A stretch of DNA of 64,000 bases from positions 62,001 to 126,000 of the forward strand of contig NZ_LGAA01000003.1 of assembly GCF_001294465.1 (NCBI RefSeq). Direction: 5' to 3'. Numbering within the stretch: the first letter of the stretch is position 1; each line of letters starts with the position of its first letter. Source of the DNA: Moellerella wisconsensis ATCC 35017. GTDB lineage: Bacteria; Pseudomonadota; Gammaproteobacteria; Enterobacterales; Enterobacteriaceae. The position numbers and the translations under genes were made by a program. Of this stretch, positions 1 through 8,381 are shown piece by piece. The notes under the pieces were generated by a model. The model was not told the origin of the DNA and did no database searches. It saw nothing but the letters and a program-made list of their open reading frames with translations.

Positions 1-619
1 GTTGTGTACTAACAATAAAACGTAATGCCACTAACGGAATAATAAAACCGGCAACGAAATGGATCAGCGCGGTATAATGACTAATCGCAAAAATACTGTC
101 ATCACTTAATCCTAACATGGCAAAACCAAACCATGTCGGAGTGCCAACCGCACCAAATGAAACCGGCACGGAGTTCATTATTAAGGTCAATAATACCACC
201 CGTATGGGTGGGAATCCAATACCGACTAAAATAGGGGCAGCGATAGCAGCAGGCGTACCAAAACCACTCGCACCTTCAATAGTAAAAGCAAACGCCCAGC
301 CGATAATCATTATTTGCGCCACAGGATTTGGGCTGATATTTTCTAGCCAAGCTCGTAGTGTGTTTTCGGCACCACTAATTTGCATTAATTTATTAAGTAA
401 TATTGCCCCTGCTATAATAGAAATCGGGGTTAATACAGCAATAAACGCAGTAATAATATTGGCATTTAATAATACATAGTCATTTTTAAACCAGATTAAT
501 TGAATGCCATAAATCACCAACGCGGTTAAAGGTAAAGCAATATAAGATGGTAAACTGCGACGCTTGGTCATCATCCAGATCAGCATGATAATAGGCGTGA
601 CACTTAAAAATAGAGACAT
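1..619 (-). CDS. L-lactate permease family transporter, N-terminal part (cut by window edge)
   Basis: The reverse strand opens at an ATG (619-617) preceded by AGGGGA and stays open to the window edge, giving about 206 residues without a stop. The translation is strongly hydrophobic and contains EGASGFGTP (roughly residues 108-116) and PVSFGAVGTPTWFG, hallmarks of the LctP/LldP lactate permease family of inner-membrane symporters. The C-terminal half lies outside the window, so intactness cannot be judged. A LysR-type regulator sits upstream in the same orientation about 400 bases away and could control it, which is inference. The family call is firm. The substrate (lactate, glycolate or another hydroxy-acid) is not settled by the sequence. 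Confidence 0.85.
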   Translation of the reverse strand, partial: MSLFLSVTPIIMLIWMMTKRRSLPSYIALPLTALVIYGIQLIWFKNDYVLLNANIITAFIAVLTPISIIAGAILLNKLMQISGAENTLRAWLENISPNPVAQIMIIGWAFAFTIEGASGFGTPAAIAAPILVGIGFPPIRVVLLTLIMNSVPVSFGAVGTPTWFGFAMLGLSDDSIFAISHYTALIHFVAGFIIPLVALRFIVSTQ

Positions 620-929
620 AGGTTCCCCTGACATTATTATAGTTTTATGTCATATGAGTTAATGCTTAAGTAACGTTTTTTTAACTTAGTTATTTTAATC
701 ACAACCCTATAATTAATTCTATGCTTCATTTATTTAACATTTGGATTGTGGGGTTAAAATATCGTATTTAACTTAAACATGGGAGCTGGGGAGATAAATA
801 AATATGTTTTAAAACAATAGATTAAATATTTTATTTATATGACAAAAGCCTAATGTCACATTAATTAAGCGATAAAAATCAAAACATCATGTCTAAAAAC
901 GGGGTAATAAAAAATAGATTATAATAAGC

Positions 930-951
930 TAGCGAGTTTGCTCGCTATTTT
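930..951. terminator. Short hairpin in the gap between LysR gene and permease
   Basis: TAGCGAG (930-936) and CTCGCTA (941-947) form a perfect 7-bp stem with a TTTG loop. It lies about 75 bases beyond the LysR stop codon. The T-run follows only on the + strand side (TTTT), so its use as the LysR terminator is uncertain. Nothing else was seen in the AT-rich gap 620-1020. Confidence 0.35.
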
Positions 952-1020
952 CTATATGGCATAGATTGATTAATTGCAAAATAGATAAACTGCCACAACA
1001 TTTCGGTAGCAGTATTATGA

Positions 1021-1944
1021 TTAACCAAAGTAAGGTTTTATATTTTGATAAGATTCGGTTATATGCTCAATTAATAAGCGTATTTTTAGTGGTAAATTAC
1101 GAGTGTAGGGATAAACCGCATACACGCCTAATTTTTTCCCCCCATATCCTTTAAGTATTTCGACTAAACTGCCGTCTTCTAAATCTTCGTGCACCATACA
1201 ACGCGGTACCATTGCGATACCATGTCCACTCAAAATAGCTTTGCGTATACCGCGAGCATTATTCACCGCTAAACTGCCATTAACTTGCAATTCATACACA
1301 TCATCACTGTCAGGATGTTTAATTAACCAATTATCCGTTCCGCCTTGCTGATAGGTATAAGTTAAACAATTATGTTGCAATAAATCGTCGGGAACTTTAG
1401 GTTCTGAGTGAGTGGCTAAATAGACTGGCGAGCTAATAATAACCCAATGCGAATCAATAATATGCCGAGCAATTAAACTGGAGTCATGCATTAATCCGGT
1501 TCTAATGGCTAAATCAATACCTTCATTAACCAGATCAACAAATCTATTTTCTAACCGCATCTCGACTTTTACTTTAGGGTATTTTTGGCAAAACTCTGCC
1601 ACGCTTTCACTTAAAATAAGCTCCCCTGAAATAGTTGGAACCGACATATGAATAAGCCCGGTTAGCTCGTCACTGGTTTCACTAACCGTTTGCAATGCTT
1701 GTTGCGTTTGTTCGCTAATTAACTTGGCATGGCGATATAATAAACGTCCATTTTCGGTGACTGATAAACTGCGCGTGGTGCGATACAGTAAACGCGCGCC
1801 CAAATCTTTCTCTAATCTACTAATTCGCTTACTTAGTACGGAACTACTAATACCCGCACTTTCCGCTGCTTTACTAAAAGATCCACAATCAACAATTAAC
1901 GAAAATAGAATTAGATCGTTCGCATAATCATGTGTCGATATCAT
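1021..1944 (-). CDS. LysR-family transcriptional regulator
   Basis: A 307-residue protein of normal LTTR length. The N-terminal winged helix-turn-helix covers about residues 8-65, with the typical run GSFSKAAESAGISSSVLSKR followed by RLEKDLGARLL and a linker helix. The rest is a periplasmic-binding-protein-like effector domain with the usual LTTR motifs (DLAIRTG, GHGIAMVP). It is closest in style to the CrgA/DmlR-like subgroup. It is oriented like the permease gene after it and divergent from napF, so it may act on either, but no operator was identified. The effector is unknown. Confidence 0.9.
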   Translation of the reverse strand: MISTHDYANDLILFSLIVDCGSFSKAAESAGISSSVLSKRISRLEKDLGARLLYRTTRSLSVTENGRLLYRHAKLISEQTQQALQTVSETSDELTGLIHMSVPTISGELILSESVAEFCQKYPKVKVEMRLENRFVDLVNEGIDLAIRTGLMHDSSLIARHIIDSHWVIISSPVYLATHSEPKVPDDLLQHNCLTYTYQQGGTDNWLIKHPDSDDVYELQVNGSLAVNNARGIRKAILSGHGIAMVPRCMVHEDLEDGSLVEILKGYGGKKLGVYAVYPYTRNLPLKIRLLIEHITESYQNIKPYFG

Positions 1945-2183
1945 AAATAATCCCTAATAAACTGATCCAATTTTCAGTCAACTATCAAAATTATACCTCT
2001 TTCGCTATTCAAAGGGCATTATCGTTACTCTTGTGACAATAAATCTAGTGGGAGAGTTAAATATTATGATAAAAAACACATAATCTATGGCCAAAAATCA
2101 CTGGTCTTTGATCAATCTCAGCCCATGCGAGCCCATTATTATTTATACTAGCTTCACGCTATTAAATAGGATAAATAACCGCT

Positions 2184-2759
2184 ATGTCAGACTCACGCGA
2201 CGCCAATTATTATCGAGCTTTACTGTCTCATCGTAGTGTCAGCCGTCGGGGTTTACTGCGTGGATTATTTGGTGCGGGCAAAAAAATCCAACAACAAATC
2301 GATGAGAGTGTGATAAAACGTAGTGATGGTCGCCCTCCCCAAGCTGTCGCTGAAGCGCTATTTATGCATTTATGTAGCGGGTGTGGCGACTGTGTTACCG
2401 CCTGTCCTTATGGCATTATTTCCCTACAAAATAATCGCCCGGTACTGAATATTGATTTTAGTGCCTGTGATACGGGCAGTTGTCTAAAATGTACAGAAGC
2501 TTGTGCTACTGGCGCCTTAAATTTTGATATTGTCGCAGATACTAGTTTTAACCCTATAATATCAAGTAGTTGCTTTGGTCGACGTGATGCTAGCTGCCGC
2601 ATGTGTAGCTATAGCTGTCCATCTGAAGCTTTAACATTTGATCCTCTCAATCAACCTATAATAGATGAAACAAATTGTGATGGTTGTGGCCAATGTAAAA
2701 CTGCCTGCTATCACGGCTATATTAGTCTCGAGCCAGGAATACCTAGATTAACCAATTAA
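2184..2759 (+). CDS. napF: Ferredoxin-type protein NapF, solitary copy
   Basis: A 191-residue cytoplasmic iron-sulfur protein. Cysteine clusters are visible at residues 64-74 (C-x2-C-x2-C-x3-C), then CDTGSCLKCTEAC, CRMCSYSC and CDGCGQC-x3-C, enough for several 4Fe-4S centres. The N-terminus carries SRRGLLRGLFG, as in NapF proteins, which assist maturation of the periplasmic nitrate reductase NapA. It is slightly longer than E. coli NapF (164 residues). Start: ATG with AGGAT about 10 bases upstream. The stop is followed by AT-rich non-coding DNA, not by napD/napA, so this napF is detached from a nap operon within the window. It could serve a nap operon elsewhere or be a relic. Confidence 0.88.
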   Translation: MSDSRDANYYRALLSHRSVSRRGLLRGLFGAGKKIQQQIDESVIKRSDGRPPQAVAEALFMHLCSGCGDCVTACPYGIISLQNNRPVLNIDFSACDTGSCLKCTEACATGALNFDIVADTSFNPIISSSCFGRRDASCRMCSYSCPSEALTFDPLNQPIIDETNCDGCGQCKTACYHGYISLEPGIPRLTN

Positions 2760-3011
2760 AAATTTTGTTTAAATAACCGTAATTAACTAATATATTATTT
2801 TTATCTTTTATTAAACATTTAAATAAAAATAATTATTTACTTAGTAAATATTATTTTTATTAGTGAATATTTACATTAATTACTATTTATATAGATTAAT
2901 TCTTTTTACGAAATATATTTTATTTTTATAAAAATGATGTAGACCTGTATTTACTCATAATGTGAGCTACCAGACAAATTGCACATTGCCTTATTTATTG
3001 AATAACTTCTG

Positions 3012-3060
3012 TTGATTTTGATCAATAAGTCACTCACCCTCTGATAGGTATGATGAGCCT
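3012..3060 (+). promoter_or_regulatory. FNR box and class II FNR-type promoter
   Basis: TTGATTTTGATCAA at 3012-3025 matches the FNR consensus TTGAT-N4-ATCAA exactly. A -10-like TATGAT lies at 3049-3054, predicting a start near 3060, 41.5 bases from the FNR-site centre, which is the classic class II activator spacing. Direction is rightward; no comparable -10 was found on the other side. The first substantial gene downstream is the ToxR-like regulator at 3346, giving a leader of about 285 bases. The rest of 2760-3345 is AT-rich with no convincing gene. Confidence 0.7.
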
Positions 3061-3345
3061 ATCAAAAAGCAAAAACACCCTCTATGCCACCCCTGTATTT
3101 GCATCCCTTATGCTATATATCAAGGAGCAGAGAGTAAATCGTATTATTCTTGATTAATTCAGTTTCACTAAATATTGTCTTAGTTAATACAGTCTTACTT
3201 AAAATAATTAGCTATAAATTTGTATTAATAGAGATATATACAACATAATAAATTTTTACCCATGTTTATTATAATTTAGCAAACAATTGTTCATTAAAAA
3301 TAATTATTCATTAATTTGTAACCTACTTAGTTTAACGAGGCAATC

Positions 3346-4212
3346 ATGAAATATAAAATAAATGCCTTGATTGATTATGATCCCGCTGATGGCTCGCTAA
3401 CATTAAACGATGGCCAGCCCGAAATACGATTAACCATCACAGCAAATTCATTACTGTATTTTTTTATCCAACATCCAGGGATTATTACTCGAGATGAGGT
3501 ACTTAAGAAAGTTTGGGATGATAATGGATTAGTTTCATCAAACAGTAACCTTAATCAATATTTGAGTTTATTACGTAAAACATTTCGTCATTACGGTATT
3601 GATAATATTATTGTTACTATTCCTAAAGGTAAATTAGAATTAAACCCAGACGTTAAATTTGAGCTGATCAATGAGACTACTTTACTCTCAAACACGAATG
3701 AATCAACAGAATACCCAGAAAGTAACCAGCCAATACTGCATCAAGATTTGGTACAAGTAGCCGAGAATAGCGCCGATATTCCTTCAGATATTGAGCATAT
3801 TTCTGACATATCCAATACCCTAAAATCATCGGTAAAACCTGATATTTGCTGGTATCTAGCCAGTGCTGTCTTTCTGGCCTGTACCGCTTTATTAACCCTA
3901 CTGGTCGTATTTTCTCAACCAGAAATAAAACCTATCCCTCTGTTATCATTAATAGAAAAAAATTGTGAATTGTCATCTACCGAGGAAATGATTAACTCCG
4001 TAGTTAAAGAAAACTACACCAATAATTTTAATGCCGTCAAAGATAATTTGGCGATTAAATGTGGAACCGATGAGCGCTTTATCTTTTTCTATGGTGACAA
4101 ATTACAAACTAACGGGTTAGGCCGGGTTTTCTTGGCTCACTGTGCCAAGCATGAGGATAATCCCTTTAGTTATTGTGATAACTATTTTTATTACTCTTGG
4201 AAATATCAATGA
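3346..4212 (+). CDS. ToxR/CadC/MarT-like membrane-anchored transcriptional regulator
   Basis: A 288-residue protein. Residues about 5-100 form an OmpR/PhoB-type winged helix (segments LLYFFIQHPGIITRDEVLKK, NLNQYLSLLRK and a C-terminal hairpin ending TIPKGKLEL), as in CadC, ToxR, MarT and YqeI. A variable acidic linker leads to one membrane helix at about 167-189, followed by a roughly 100-residue periplasmic domain with four cysteines that may form disulfides. The gene overlaps the next one by ATGA, matching the marT-fidL and yqeI-yqeJ pairs of enterobacteria. It lies between a consensus FNR promoter and the choline microcompartment operon, so a role in controlling that operon is plausible but unproven. 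Family call is firm; target unknown. Confidence 0.85.
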   Translation: MKYKINALIDYDPADGSLTLNDGQPEIRLTITANSLLYFFIQHPGIITRDEVLKKVWDDNGLVSSNSNLNQYLSLLRKTFRHYGIDNIIVTIPKGKLELNPDVKFELINETTLLSNTNESTEYPESNQPILHQDLVQVAENSADIPSDIEHISDISNTLKSSVKPDICWYLASAVFLACTALLTLLVVFSQPEIKPIPLLSLIEKNCELSSTEEMINSVVKENYTNNFNAVKDNLAIKCGTDERFIFFYGDKLQTNGLGRVFLAHCAKHEDNPFSYCDNYFYYSWKYQ

Positions 4213-4727
4213 AAATAACAGGCAAAACACTCTGTGTTCTATCCATAATTATTTTTATCATCGTGACAATCCCCTGTGTGATGGCATTATTAGAGCGTAA
4301 TGATGGCGGTATTATGAACTGCTCGACTAAAGCGATTATGCGGTTTGAAAATATGGACAATGAGAATGTAAATGGCAATATTCATTTTAGTTTTGCCAAA
4401 AATGGTCAAGGATCAATTGTGGTCGAAGGCTATACAGATTCAGCTGCTGGTTGGTTATATCTTCAGCGCTATGTAAAATTGAATTATACCTCACGCCGTG
4501 TTTCACCGACTATTCGCCAATATCATATTAGCCAATGGGAATCTAGCGCGTCCTCTATTGATGAATCGCCCAATGTTATTTTTGATTATTTTATGCGAGA
4601 AATGTCAGATAGCCACGATGGGCTGTTTCTTAATGCTCAGCTATTAAATGATAAAACATTGCTATTAAGCTCCTTAAACTCACCGCTGTTTATTTGTACT
4701 TTAAAACCGGGCAGCAAATTTAATTAA
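4209..4727 (+). CDS. FidL-like membrane protein, partner of the ToxR-like regulator
   Basis: A 172-residue protein with one N-terminal membrane helix (about residues 8-28) and a soluble, probably periplasmic, domain. The ATG at 4209 gives a 4-base ATGA overlap with the upstream regulator and is preferred over an in-frame TTG at 4197. Position, size and topology match the FidL/YqeJ family, which is found next to MarT/YqeI-type regulators. By analogy with ToxR-ToxS it may sense or stabilise the regulator's periplasmic domain; that is inference. No catalytic motif is visible. Confidence 0.75.
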   Translation: MKITGKTLCVLSIIIFIIVTIPCVMALLERNDGGIMNCSTKAIMRFENMDNENVNGNIHFSFAKNGQGSIVVEGYTDSAAGWLYLQRYVKLNYTSRRVSPTIRQYHISQWESSASSIDESPNVIFDYFMREMSDSHDGLFLNAQLLNDKTLLLSSLNSPLFICTLKPGSKFN

Positions 4728-5346
4728 TCGCTCTAGAGCTAGTTCTAATTATGGTTAATAAACTCATTGCTGTTTGAGCTAGCTATCTGCCAGCCTAATA
4801 ATATTCCTTCTCAATATCAGCCTTTCAACCTTACCTTATCAATATAGCTTCATCACAAAGATGCTACCAATTATATGCCCTCACGGTTATAGGCAGCTGA
4901 TCCACCGTTCAACTCTCATTATTTATAAGCCATTATTCATCATCAATCAGTGAGTCCCGATTATTACGCTGATTCTTTTCAAGACCAACAAGTGATCTAT
5001 CTCTCAAAATTTATTATTGATGATTTTCTTATTTTTTAAGCCATTTATTTCCGGCTAAAAAAGGCCAAAAACAGTGAGCCATCGCACACTCTGTCCTCTG
5101 CCCTGAACCTATCTGTTTGCATATTTTTAGCAGCTTGTTAACACATTTGCTGGCGTTAATTTTAACGATAAAAACAGCTAATCCAATAAAATATCAACGT
5201 ATAAAAAAAACCAAAAAATAAGATCAAATAAATAAAAAATATCAAATTAAGATTTATTTTAAAGATTTTTTATCTAAATAATTGATTCTTACGAATTTAT
5301 ATTTTGTTTTATTTTTGCCGGACTATAGTGGCTATGGAACGTAAAT
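4728..5346. other. AT-rich upstream region of the choline operon
   Basis: About 620 bases without a credible reading frame. It must contain the microcompartment operon promoter. A TATAGT hexamer in the ...GGACTATAGTGG... segment near 5322-5327 is a possible -10, without a clear -35. No FNR or CRP consensus was found here by eye. Confidence 0.4.
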
Positions 5347-5388
5347 CTGCCATCACGTAAATGAATCAACCCAACCGTGATTAGGCAG
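5347..5388 (+). promoter_or_regulatory. Leader hairpin just upstream of the first shell gene
   Basis: CTGCC-ATCACG (5347-5357) pairs with CGTGAT-TA-GGCAG (5376-5388): eleven base pairs with a two-base TA bulge and an 18-base loop. It ends 62 bases before the first shell start codon and is not followed by a T-run, so it is not an intrinsic terminator. It could be an mRNA-stability or protein-binding element in the 5' leader of the operon. Confidence 0.5.
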
Positions 5389-5450
5389 AAAAAGAAAGAG
5401 AGACAGCTATAAAAACAACTGTGAAAACCGACTCCTCGGAGGAAATAAAA

Positions 5451-5729
5451 ATGGGTGATGCATTAGGTCTGATAGAAACCAAAGGTCTGGTGGCCTGTAT
5501 TGAAGCTGCCGATGCCATGTGTAAAGCCGCCAATGTCGAGCTTATCGGCTATGAAAATGTCGGCTCTGGTTTAGTCACCGCTATGGTGAAAGGCGATGTT
5601 GGCGCAGTAAAAGCAGCGGTGGATTCCGGTGTTGAATCTGCTCAGCGCGTTGGTGAAGTTGTCACTTCTCTGGTGATTGCTCGTCCTCATAACGATATCA
5701 ACAAAATTGTTATTAAACATAAAGCGTAA
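5451..5729 (+). CDS. cmcA: Bacterial microcompartment hexameric shell protein (BMC-H), copy 1
   Basis: A 92-residue single-domain BMC-H protein ([20 protein letters not shown] at the N-terminus, then the GYENVGSGL and VKGDVGAV pore and edge regions). Six copies would tile the facets of the choline microcompartment. Start: ATG at 5451 behind GGAGGA (5438-5443); an in-frame GTG at 5421 would add a non-homologous extension and lacks a ribosome site. It is the first of three tandem, almost identical shell genes and the first gene of the operon. The cmc naming follows the Klebsiella GRM2 locus; paralogue-by-paralogue assignment rests on gene order. Confidence 0.93.
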   Translation: MGDALGLIETKGLVACIEAADAMCKAANVELIGYENVGSGLVTAMVKGDVGAVKAAVDSGVESAQRVGEVVTSLVIARPHNDINKIVIKHKA

Positions 5730-5749
5730 TCGCTTTGGAGAAATCAACG

Positions 5750-6034
5750 ATGGGTGATGCATTAGGATTGATTGAAACTCAAGGTTTAGTGGCTTGTATT
5801 GAAGCCGCTGATGCCATGTGTAAAGCCGCCAATGTTGAACTGATTGGTTATGAAAATGTGGGTTCTGGTTTAGTCACCGCTATGGTGAAAGGTGATGTTG
5901 GCGCAGTCAAAGCGGCGGTTGATTCAGGTATCGAATCAGCTCAACGCGTCGGTACTGTGGTGACTTCATTGGTGATCCCTCGCCCTCACAATGATATTCA
6001 AAAAATCATTGCTCAGTACAAAGTCATTGACTAA
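5750..6034 (+). CDS. cmcB: Bacterial microcompartment hexameric shell protein (BMC-H), copy 2
   Basis: A 94-residue BMC-H shell protein. Compared with copy 1 it differs mainly at residue 11 (K to Q), around residues 61-77 (I, T and P substitutions) and in the last dozen residues. The whole central block from [10 protein letters not shown] to [10 protein letters not shown] is unchanged. Start: ATG at 5750 with GGAG at 5737-5740; an in-frame TTG at 5735 is rejected because it precedes the ribosome site. It sits 20 bases after copy 1 and 13 before copy 3. Near-identical hexamers may mix in one facet, which is inference. Confidence 0.93.
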   Translation: MGDALGLIETQGLVACIEAADAMCKAANVELIGYENVGSGLVTAMVKGDVGAVKAAVDSGIESAQRVGTVVTSLVIPRPHNDIQKIIAQYKVID

Positions 6035-6047
6035 TAAGGAATTACCT

Positions 6048-6326
6048 ATGAAAGAAGCACTCGGTCTAGTCGAAACTAAAGGTCTCGTTGCCTGTATCGA
6101 AGCCGCTGATGCCATGTGCAAAGCTGCCAATGTTGAATTGATTGGTTATGAAAACGTCGGCTCGGGTTTGGTTACTGCCATGGTCAAAGGCGACGTAGGT
6201 GCAGTCAATGCTGCCGTAGAGTCTGGCGTTCAAGCTGCACAGCGCATTGGCACCGTGGTGAGTTCGCGCGTTATTGCCAGACCTCATAATGATATTGAGA
6301 AAATCGCTGCGCAGCACAAAGCCTAA
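6048..6326 (+). CDS. cmcC: Bacterial microcompartment hexameric shell protein (BMC-H), copy 3
   Basis: A 92-residue BMC-H shell protein with the same core as copies 1 and 2, but starting [12 protein letters not shown] and with substitutions N54, E58 and QAAQRIG in the second half. Start: ATG at 6048 behind AAGGA; an upstream in-frame start overlapping copy 2 is rejected on homology. At the DNA level it carries many synonymous differences from the other two, so the protein is conserved by selection and not by recent copying. An 86-base gap with a fresh GGAGGA separates it from the aldehyde dehydrogenase gene. Confidence 0.93.
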   Translation: MKEALGLVETKGLVACIEAADAMCKAANVELIGYENVGSGLVTAMVKGDVGAVNAAVESGVQAAQRIGTVVSSRVIARPHNDIEKIAAQHKA

Positions 6327-6412
6327 ATATTTGGCTTAAATACTTAGGTTAAATAAATAAAAACAATAAGTTATTCAGCTAAAAACTTTTAACTCCCGCC
6401 CGGAGGAAGACC

Positions 6413-8050
6413 ATGGTTGTATTAGATAAGGATTTGCAATCCAGACAGCTTGCCCGTGATTTGGTACGTAATGCCAAAGCCGCACAAGCTATCTTTGCCA
6501 AATTCTCACAACAGAAAATCGACAGTGTGGTTAAACACATTGCCATGGAGTCAGCGAAGCACGCAGAAGAATTAGCCAAATTAGCGAATCAAGAAACGGG
6601 ATTCGGTAACTGGCAAGATAAAGTGCTCAAAAATATTTTTGCCTCAGTGCGTGTTTATGAGCATATCAAAGATATTAAAACTGTCGGTATTATCCGCGAT
6701 GACCAAATCAACAAAGTGATGGATGTTGGTGTCCCACTCGGCGTAATTACTGCACTGGTTCCTTCGACGAATCCGACCTCCACCATTATTTATAAAACAC
6801 TGATTGCGTTGAAAGCCGGGAATGCGATTATTTTTTCACCGCATCCCAATGCTAGAAAATGCAGTCAACGTGCGCTAGAAATCGTTAAACGCGCCGCCGA
6901 AGAAGCCGGTGCGCCAGCAGGGATCGTTGATGCTGTCACACTATTAACCTTAGACGCCACTAAAGAATTGATGCACAGCAAAGATGTTTCGCTGATCCTA
7001 GCTACCGGCGGCGAAGGTATGGTACGTGCCGCCTATGCTTCAGGAACTCCGACTATCAGTGGTGGCCCCGGCAATGGTCCGGCATTTATTGAACGCAGCG
7101 CCAATATCCCTCAAGCGGTAAATGACATTATTACCAGTAAAACGTTTGATAACGGTGTAATTTGCGCCTCAGAGCAATCAATCATTGTCGAACGTTGCAT
7201 TCAAGATGAAGTCCAGCGCGAATTACTGGCGCAAGGGGCTTACTTCATGAATGAAGAAGAAGCCGCCAAAATCGCCGCACTACTGCTGCGCCCTAACGGC
7301 ACGATTAATCCTGAAGTGGTCGGTAAAACCGCTGTTCATCTTAGCCAAATTGCAGGATTTTCAGTACCGGCGACCACACGCGTATTAATCGCTATCCAAA
7401 CTACGGTATCGCATAAAAACCCTTATTCGCGCGAAAAACTGTGTCCTATTTTAGGGATGTATATCGAAGAAGATTGGCAAGCGGCTTGTGCGCGAGTGGT
7501 TGAACTACTGACCAATGAAGGCCTTGGTCACACATTAGTTATTCACACACAAAATCAAGATGTTATCCGAGAGTTTTCCCTAGAAAAACCAGTTAACCGT
7601 ATGTTAGTTAATACCCCTGCGGCCTTAGGTGGTATTGGTGCAACCACTAATATTTCTCCTGCCCTAACCTTAGGTTGTGGCGCTGTGGGTGGCGGTTCAA
7701 GTTCTGATAATGTCGGCCCGATGAATTTACTTAATATTCGTAAAATCGGCTATGGCGTACGTTCAATTGATGAGCTAAGACACCCTAGCCAAGCCGCACA
7801 AGTACCGGTTTGTCAGGCACATCAAACTCACCAGCCACAAACCAGCATCTTTGATGATACTCGCTTCAATAATTATGCACTCACGCCAGTTCATGCTGAA
7901 AATACAGCTGCGGATCTGTACGCGCAGGGTGATAACCGTTTTGCAGCATCGGCCACCAGCACCACGGCTCCAGCAGCTTCTCAACGTCAGATTACAGAAG
8001 AGAATGTCGAACGCATCATTAAAGAAGTTCTTGGGCGTCTTACTCAGTAA
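6413..8050 (+). CDS. cutF: CoA-acylating acetaldehyde dehydrogenase of the choline microcompartment
   Basis: A 545-residue aldehyde dehydrogenase of the EutE/PduP class, converting the acetaldehyde released by CutC to acetyl-CoA with NAD and CoA. The predicted catalytic cysteine is Cys251 in NGVICASEQS; LVPSTNPTS and GGPGNGPAF are cofactor-region motifs of the class. After the catalytic domain there is a low-complexity linker (about 470-520, rich in Q, A and T) and then an amphipathic helix ITEENVERIIKEVLGRL at the extreme C-terminus, which looks like an encapsulation peptide. A C-terminal tag is typical of choline and glycyl-radical-type loci, in contrast to the N-terminal tag of PduP. Start ATG at 6413 behind GGAGGA. 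Confidence 0.93.
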   Translation: MVVLDKDLQSRQLARDLVRNAKAAQAIFAKFSQQKIDSVVKHIAMESAKHAEELAKLANQETGFGNWQDKVLKNIFASVRVYEHIKDIKTVGIIRDDQINKVMDVGVPLGVITALVPSTNPTSTIIYKTLIALKAGNAIIFSPHPNARKCSQRALEIVKRAAEEAGAPAGIVDAVTLLTLDATKELMHSKDVSLILATGGEGMVRAAYASGTPTISGGPGNGPAFIERSANIPQAVNDIITSKTFDNGVICASEQSIIVERCIQDEVQRELLAQGAYFMNEEEAAKIAALLLRPNGTINPEVVGKTAVHLSQIAGFSVPATTRVLIAIQTTVSHKNPYSREKLCPILGMYIEEDWQAACARVVELLTNEGLGHTLVIHTQNQDVIREFSLEKPVNRMLVNTPAALGGIGATTNISPALTLGCGAVGGGSSSDNVGPMNLLNIRKIGYGVRSIDELRHPSQAAQVPVCQAHQTHQPQTSIFDDTRFNNYALTPVHAENTAADLYAQGDNRFAASATSTTAPAASQRQITEENVERIIKEVLGRLTQ

Positions 8051-8102
8051 TTTTTACTGCGTAGCGTGTTTATCAATTTCTTAAACCATAGGCGACATAA
8101 CC

Positions 8103-8381
8103 ATGATCTTGGCAAAAGTGGTCGGCCATGTAATAGCAACACAAAAATGCGATGCACTGAAAGGCAGTAACTTGCTGATCCTCAACGCGCTGGGGGACGA
8201 TCTTACTCCATTAAAAGACCGTACCTATGTGGCTGTTGACTGCGTTGGTGCCGGACAAGATGACATCGTACTGGCTGAAAAATACTTGGCGCTCAATAAA
8301 GAGAGTTACAAGGCCATGTCTATTGTCGCCATTGTTGAGAAAGTTTACCGGGATGTTAAGGGATCAAAAACCCATGAGTGA
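8103..8381 (+). CDS. cmcD: Microcompartment pentameric vertex protein (EutN/CcmL family)
   Basis: A 92-residue BMC-P protein (MILAKVVGHVIATQKCDALKG at the start, then LNALGDDL and AVDCVGAGQDDIVL), the family whose pentamers cap the twelve vertices of the shell. It lies between the aldehyde and alcohol dehydrogenase genes and overlaps the latter by 8 bases (8374-8381), suggesting translational coupling. The CmcD label is by analogy with the Klebsiella choline locus; the BMC-P family assignment is secure. Confidence 0.92.
   Translation: MILAKVVGHVIATQKCDALKGSNLLILNALGDDLTPLKDRTYVAVDCVGAGQDDIVLAEKYLALNKESYKAMSIVAIVEKVYRDVKGSKTHE

Noticed and set aside
117-479. Open + strand frame of 120 codons at the left edge
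   Set aside because: It is the shadow of the lactate-permease-like gene on the minus strand, whose motifs are clear; the + frame has no family similarity.
2090-2125. FNR site immediately upstream of napF
   Set aside because: TTTGATCAAT near 2107-2116 has the half sites fused without the 4-base spacer, so it does not fit FNR.
2238-2274. Possible twin-arginine signal (SRRGLL) at the start of NapF
   Set aside because: The motif is a regular feature of cytoplasmic NapF proteins and is not followed by a hydrophobic export segment.
8227-8373. N-terminal extension of the alcohol dehydrogenase
   Set aside because: The frame stays open inside the vertex-protein gene, but family similarity begins at the ATG at 8374, which has its own ribosome site.
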